The notes under the pieces: generated by a model | Told to the model about the DNA's origin: nothing | The model's database searches: none | Seen by the model: the letters and a program-made list of their open reading frames with translations, nothing else | Shown here: in pieces, positions 59,901 through 64,000 of the stretch | Layout of the letters: each line of letters begins with the position of its first letter | Numbering within the stretch: position 1 is the first letter of the stretch | Program-made: the position numbers and the translations under genes | From: Ctena decussata | Lineage: Eukaryota; Mollusca; Bivalvia; Lucinida; Lucinidae | DNA: 64,000 nt | NCBI GenBank assembly: GCA_963989385.1 | Contig: OZ022506.1 | Coordinates: 8,268,841 to 8,332,840 of the forward strand | Direction: 5' to 3'

Positions 59901-62900
59901 GGTCATCAAAGAGATAGAGAACGTAAAAACAAAATAAGGAAATACATAGAAATCAGAAACTTGGAAAATATAAGGAAGAAAACTGTTACAAGTAGGTATC
60001 AAGCAAAAGAACATAAACAATTGACAAGAGAAAGTAAATCTTACAGAGCATCAGAAAATAAGAAAAAAAAGGAGAGAAAAATAATCTCTGTTCCCCAGAT
60101 TATAAAAAACTTTCACATAGCTGTTCAGAGTGGGCCCTTATATGTGTGCACATGTTGCAGTCAAATGATGTATCGAGAAAGTGTAAGGCTAGTGCCGAAA
60201 TCAATTAATATTGAAGAAAAACTGAAAGAAATGCTGATCACAGGTACAACAAGCGTGGATAACAAGGAGTGGATATGTCATACATGTTTAAGTGCCATTA
60301 GGAGTAAAAAAATTCCAAGTTGTGCCATAGCCAACATGATGGATTTTCCATGGAAACCTCCGGAACTGGATTTGACAGATATGGAAGAAAGACTGGTAGC
60401 AACACGCATCCCATTTATGTGTCTGCATCAGCTTCCTCGTGGTGGCCAGCTTAGCCTTAATGGAAATGTTGTCAATGTTCCTGCCAATGTGACTAATACA
60501 GTTTTGAAACTTCCTAGAAATATGGATGACAGTGAGTCCATTCCAGTTAAGCTGAAAAGAAAACAGAGTTTTGGGCATCATGTTGCTTTTAAAAACATAC
60601 GCCCGCAAAAAGTCATAACTGCAATTAATTGGTTAATAGCAAATTGCAGGTTATATCAGGAGGAAGGTGTTGTTGTGAATGATGACTGGAATCCAACAAA
60701 TGGTATTGTGGAAACAACTGATGATGACAGGCCAGATGAATCAACTGATGAACCAGATCCTTGGGATGAAACTGCAGGTCAAGAGCAACCAGTGGGCATA
60801 TTGGATACTCTTCTTGTCCCCCAGGATCTGACTGATGAGGCTTGTCGCATATTTTCGTTTGCTCCTGCTGAAGGAAATACTCCAGTCAGCATTTTCATGG
60901 ATCATAATGCAGAAGAACTGGCTTTTCCTACATTATTTTGTGGAAGAGCCCGCCCTGACAACATGGAGAGACCAGTCAAGATAAGCTATGCTGATATTTG
61001 CAAATCAGAATTGCGAAGGTCAGATAGAAGGATGGCCAGTCACATCCCCAATTTGTTTTTCAAGTTTAAGAAGCTACAGACAAAGCACATTCTGGATAAA
61101 GCCAATATCTGTATTAGGAAAGCCCAAGGAAAACAAGATGTGACTGCTGGCCATCTAAAATCAATGGAAAATGTTGAAAAACTGTGTCGTTTGAATGAAG
61201 GCTTTAGAATTTTTAAGGATCTCCGAGGGTCTCCACCATACTGGGAACAGACAAAAAAGGACATTTTTGCTATGATACGCAAGTTAGGGATTCCCACATG
61301 GTTCACGTCATTTTCTTCAGCAGAAACTAGGTGGATTCACCTTCTGCAGATTTTATACAAGTCTCTACATATGAAAACACTTTCTGATCAAGAAGCATCA
61401 GAGCTCACCTGGTTCCAGAAGTCAGAACTGATCAAGAGTGACCCGGTCACATGTGCTAGACATTTTGAGCATCAAGTCAAAAAATTAATCAGTGATGTTC
61501 TTCAGAGCCCAGCCAATATAATAGGAAAAGTTTCAGATTATTTCTATAAAGTAGAATTTCAGATGAGGGGCTCTCCTCATATCCACATGCTTGTCTGGGT
61601 TGAAGATTCACCAACTCTTGATGAGAGGGAAGATGCTGAAGCCAGGGTCATTGCATTTGTAGATAAGTATGTAACCTGCAGGAAAGAAGAGTCTGTGGAT
61701 GATGTTGTCCCTCTACAGCAACATTCTCATTCCAGGACATGTCAACGAAAAAATAAAAATGAATGTAGGTTTAATTTTCCAATGCCACCAATGCCAGAAA
61801 CGTGCATTCTTGAGCCCTTGGGTCCAGAAACTTCAGAAGAGGAGAAAAAAATGCATGAAAAGAACTGGGAAAAGATCAAGAAAGTACTTGATGATTTGAA
61901 AAATGGTAAAAACATAGATTTTCATGATTTCTTGAAGGAAATTAACTTGAGAATGGAAGAATATACATTGGCAGTCAGATCCTCCTTAAAAAGTCTAAAA
62001 ATCTTCTTACAGAGACAAGTGGATGAAATTAGAATCAATAGTTACAACAAATGTCTTTTGCAGTGTTGGAGGGCAAATATGGATATACAGTATGTTACTG
62101 ATCCGTATGCCTGTGCTATGTACATAGTGACATACATAGCAAAGGCTCAAAGAGGCATGAGCAACTTGCTCTTCAATGCTGCAAAAGAAGCTAAAGAAGG
62201 AAATCAGGACATAAGAAAACAAGTCAGGACTATTGGTCACAAATTCTTGACACATGTTGAAGTTTCTGCACAAGAAGCAGTGTACTTTATTTTGCAACTG
62301 CCTTTGAAAAAGGCTTCACGAGATGTTATGTTCATTAATACATCTCCAGAAAAGGAGAGAGTTGTAATGCTCAAAAGTCTGAAATTAATCCAAAATCTGC
62401 CTGACGAGTCTACTGATGTAGAGACAACAAGCATAATACAGAGATATGCACAGAGACCAAGAAAACTTCATGATCTGTGCCTTGCTGACTTCTGTTCTAT
62501 TTACAGAGTAGTATACAACAGCAGACCAGTAAATACAGGAGAAGAAAGTGATGATATTAGTCCAGCCGATGATAGCTGTTATGTAACCAAACAGTACAAG
62601 TGTGAAGATGGTACAGTACTAAGACAAAGAAAGAGGCCCATAGTGATCCGCTATGTTAGATACCAATATGAAATGGATTCAGAAAACTACTTCAGAGAAG
62701 TCTTGATGTTATTTTATCCTTGGCGAAAAGAAGAAATGATATTAGGAGACTGTGAAACATACCAGGAAAGATTCCAACAATTGGTTGACATAACCGATAT
62801 AGAAGAAAAGATGAAAGAATACAACCACAATTGGTATGAGCTAGATGAAGCAGTTAAAGATCTTGAAAAGAGAACTAAAGATAGCATGGAAGATGAATGG

Positions 62901-64000
62901 GATAAATTAGCCCCCAATGCCCAGCAAGTGGAGAGAGATGATGAGGAAGAAGGAGTTACAGAAAGTGATATATTTCCTGTCTTTGCCCCTCCAAATACTG
63001 AAGTCTCATCTTTCAGTGAAATTCCAGGAGGACCAGCTGGGTCCGAGAGTGACAGGACTGAAGTCATGGTAAATGTCATGCCAGAGGAAGATTATTTATC
63101 TATGGTCAGATCATTGAACAAACAACAAAGAGAAATTTTCCACCATGTACTGTATCATTTAAAAGTTAATGCCAGTCCTCTATATTTATTTCTGACAGGT
63201 GGTGCAGGAGTGGGTAAAACTGTAGTGGTAAAGGCTATCTATCAATCTTTGTTGAGATACTACAACAAAAGTATCACCTGCAATCCAGACAGCATCAAGG
63301 TTCTCCTAGCAGCACCAACAGGTATAGCAGCTTATTTGATTAAAGGAAACACTCTGCACAGTCTGTTCAAAATTCCTGTCAGCCAAAAACTAACTTACAA
63401 ACCATTGACAAGTGATAAACTGAACACTCTTCATTGTCAGTTTCAAGATGTCAAACTCCTGATAATAGATGAAATATCCATGGTAGGTAACAGAATGCTG
63501 TCTTTCATTCATCACAGACTTCAGCAGATAACTGGTTCATCAAAGCTGTTTGGTGGAATTTCTGTTATTGCAGTAGGGGATTTATTTCAGCTGAAGCCTG
63601 TGTTTGATGGTTGGGTGTTTGAAAATCTGACTCAAGACTATGGACCGCTTGCAACAAACCTTTGGACGGAAAATTTCCAAATATTCCAGTTAACAACTAT
63701 CATGAGACAGAAAGATTCAGCTGAGTTTGCTCAGTTACTCAATCGCTTGAGAGAAAGCAGACACACAGAGAAAGACATACAAATGCTCAAGACTAGAGTT
63801 ATCAACAAAGATGTATTACATCCAGACTATCCGCTCAAGGTACCGCACATCTTTATATCCAACAGGATGGTTGACAGCCACAACGGTTTGGTATATGAAA
63901 CCAGTACCAATAAAATATGCATTAAAGCAATGGATGTTGTTTTAGGGGATGTATCAAAAGATGTGAAGGAGAAAGTGAAAAGATCAGTTCCTCAAGATGC
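56934..64000 (+). CDS. Helitron replicase polyprotein, two exons seen, 3' incomplete
   Basis: Read by hand. Exon 1 (56934-57083) joins exon 2 (57958-64000) in phase, giving at least 2,061 codons from Met at 56942 with no stop to the window edge. In order: two Cys/His modules (58035-58394); a Ulp1/C48-like protease, with His at 58695 (GNHWVTSVY), Asp at 58746 (VYDS), Gln at 58848/58851 and Cys at 58869 (DPACGAFAVAY); a basic 31-residue repeat (59334-59985); a Cys-containing DUF6570-like region (about 60140-60660); and the Helitron_like_N/Rep region. The Rep has HIH at 61578-61586 (GSPHIHMLVW), a CRFNFPMPP zinc-type motif near 61760, and paired Tyr at 62121 and 62133 (YIVTYIAK). A PIF1 helicase follows, with GGAGVGKT at 63198, DE at 63468 and GDLFQLKP near 63577. 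Rep nicks and rejoins single-stranded transposon DNA; the helicase unwinds it. Without splicing, the first in-frame Met is 58026. Confidence 0.9.
57084..57957 (+). other. Predicted intron in the Helitron gene
   Basis: Donor GTAAGT follows ...GACAATG at 57083. The acceptor TTTGTTTCAG ends at 57957. Joining restores one frame across the boundary (Asn-Gly-Ser). Read without splicing, both sides meet stops: a TGA soon after the donor and a TGA at 57930. The length is 874 bp. A second acceptor-like ATTACAG precedes 56934, so another upstream exon is possible. Confidence 0.6.
58035..58394 (+). other. Duplicated Cys/His module in the Helitron protein
   Basis: Two copies of about 40 residues. Each has C-x2-C, then LLNH-x-C, then C-x2-C with an aromatic patch (IFSSYQKF or IFTTYKNF) and a final H-x-C. 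The first runs 58035-58154, the second 58275-58394. The pattern of paired Cys and His implies zinc binding, though it is not a classical C2H2 finger. Function unknown; DNA binding or protease targeting are possibilities. Confidence 0.75.
59334..59985 (+). repeat. In-frame 93-bp tandem repeat, seven units
   Basis: AATCCAGATGGTCATGTC starts units at 59334, 59427, 59520, 59613, 59706 and 59799, and a decayed unit starts at 59892, all exactly 93 bp apart. Each encodes 31 residues such as NPDGHVRDRGRKHEARKD followed by VELRNMENRKKRL. Charge is strongly positive. The exact multiple of three keeps the polyprotein frame open. Confidence 0.9.

Noticed and set aside
59199..60020. 273-codon minus-strand ORF with repeated FHVSKFYILAGF-like units, resembling a repetitive membrane protein
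   Set aside because: It is the antisense of the 93-bp coding repeat of the Helitron gene. The plus strand has a far longer open frame with recognisable domains.
58901..63079. Several minus-strand ORFs of 60-139 codons under the Helitron gene
   Set aside because: All lie antisense to one continuous plus-strand frame with conserved catalytic motifs; none shows a family signature.

Overview
This is an AT-rich, repeat-dominated piece of an animal nuclear genome. It is most likely a marine mollusc, probably a bivalve. That call is an inference from the mixture of tRNA-headed SINEs, short foldback elements, hairpin-headed tandem-repeat elements and a spliced Helitron gene, and no single-copy host gene was recognised to prove it. 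No bacterial-style genes, rRNA genes, CRISPR arrays or convincing functional tRNA genes are present.

Region 1 (1-15,160) is a mosaic of small mobile elements. It holds five copies of one long-armed foldback family (MITE-A), three kinds of tRNA-headed SINE (one inserted inside another with a 10-bp target-site duplication), several TA-flanked MITEs, a 2.9-kb element bounded by about 85-bp inverted repeats, and a decayed reverse-transcriptase fragment. Region 2 (15,165-33,313) starts with a 230-bp cluster of 12-bp-phased CTGCAG palindromes. It then becomes an uninterrupted satellite of about 110 monomers of 163 bp, whose core is organised into higher-order repeats of 6 and about 20 monomers.

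Region 3 (33,314-46,540) is again MITE/SINE mosaic, with five more MITE-A copies, very long perfect hairpins, microsatellites and no recognisable gene. Region 4 (46,541-52,069) is a nearly complete non-LTR retrotransposon on the minus strand. Its ORF1 (coiled coil plus RRM-like) is open; its ORF2 (endonuclease, reverse transcriptase, Cys-rich tail) is broken by two frameshifts and one nonsense codon. Region 5 (52,070-54,628) holds two tandem-repeat elements, with units of about 177 bp and 156 bp.

Region 6 (56,934-64,000) carries the most interesting gene: a plus-strand, apparently spliced Helitron replicase that runs off the right edge. Read by hand, it is one unbroken frame from 57,957 to the window end. 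It encodes, in order, a duplicated Cys/His module, a Ulp1/C48-type cysteine protease domain with His, Asp, Gln and Cys in place, a basic 31-residue repeat in seven units, a DUF6570-like region, an HUH/two-tyrosine Rep endonuclease and a PIF1-type helicase (incomplete). The repeated elements elsewhere are non-autonomous, and nothing seen here shows that this gene mobilises any of them.
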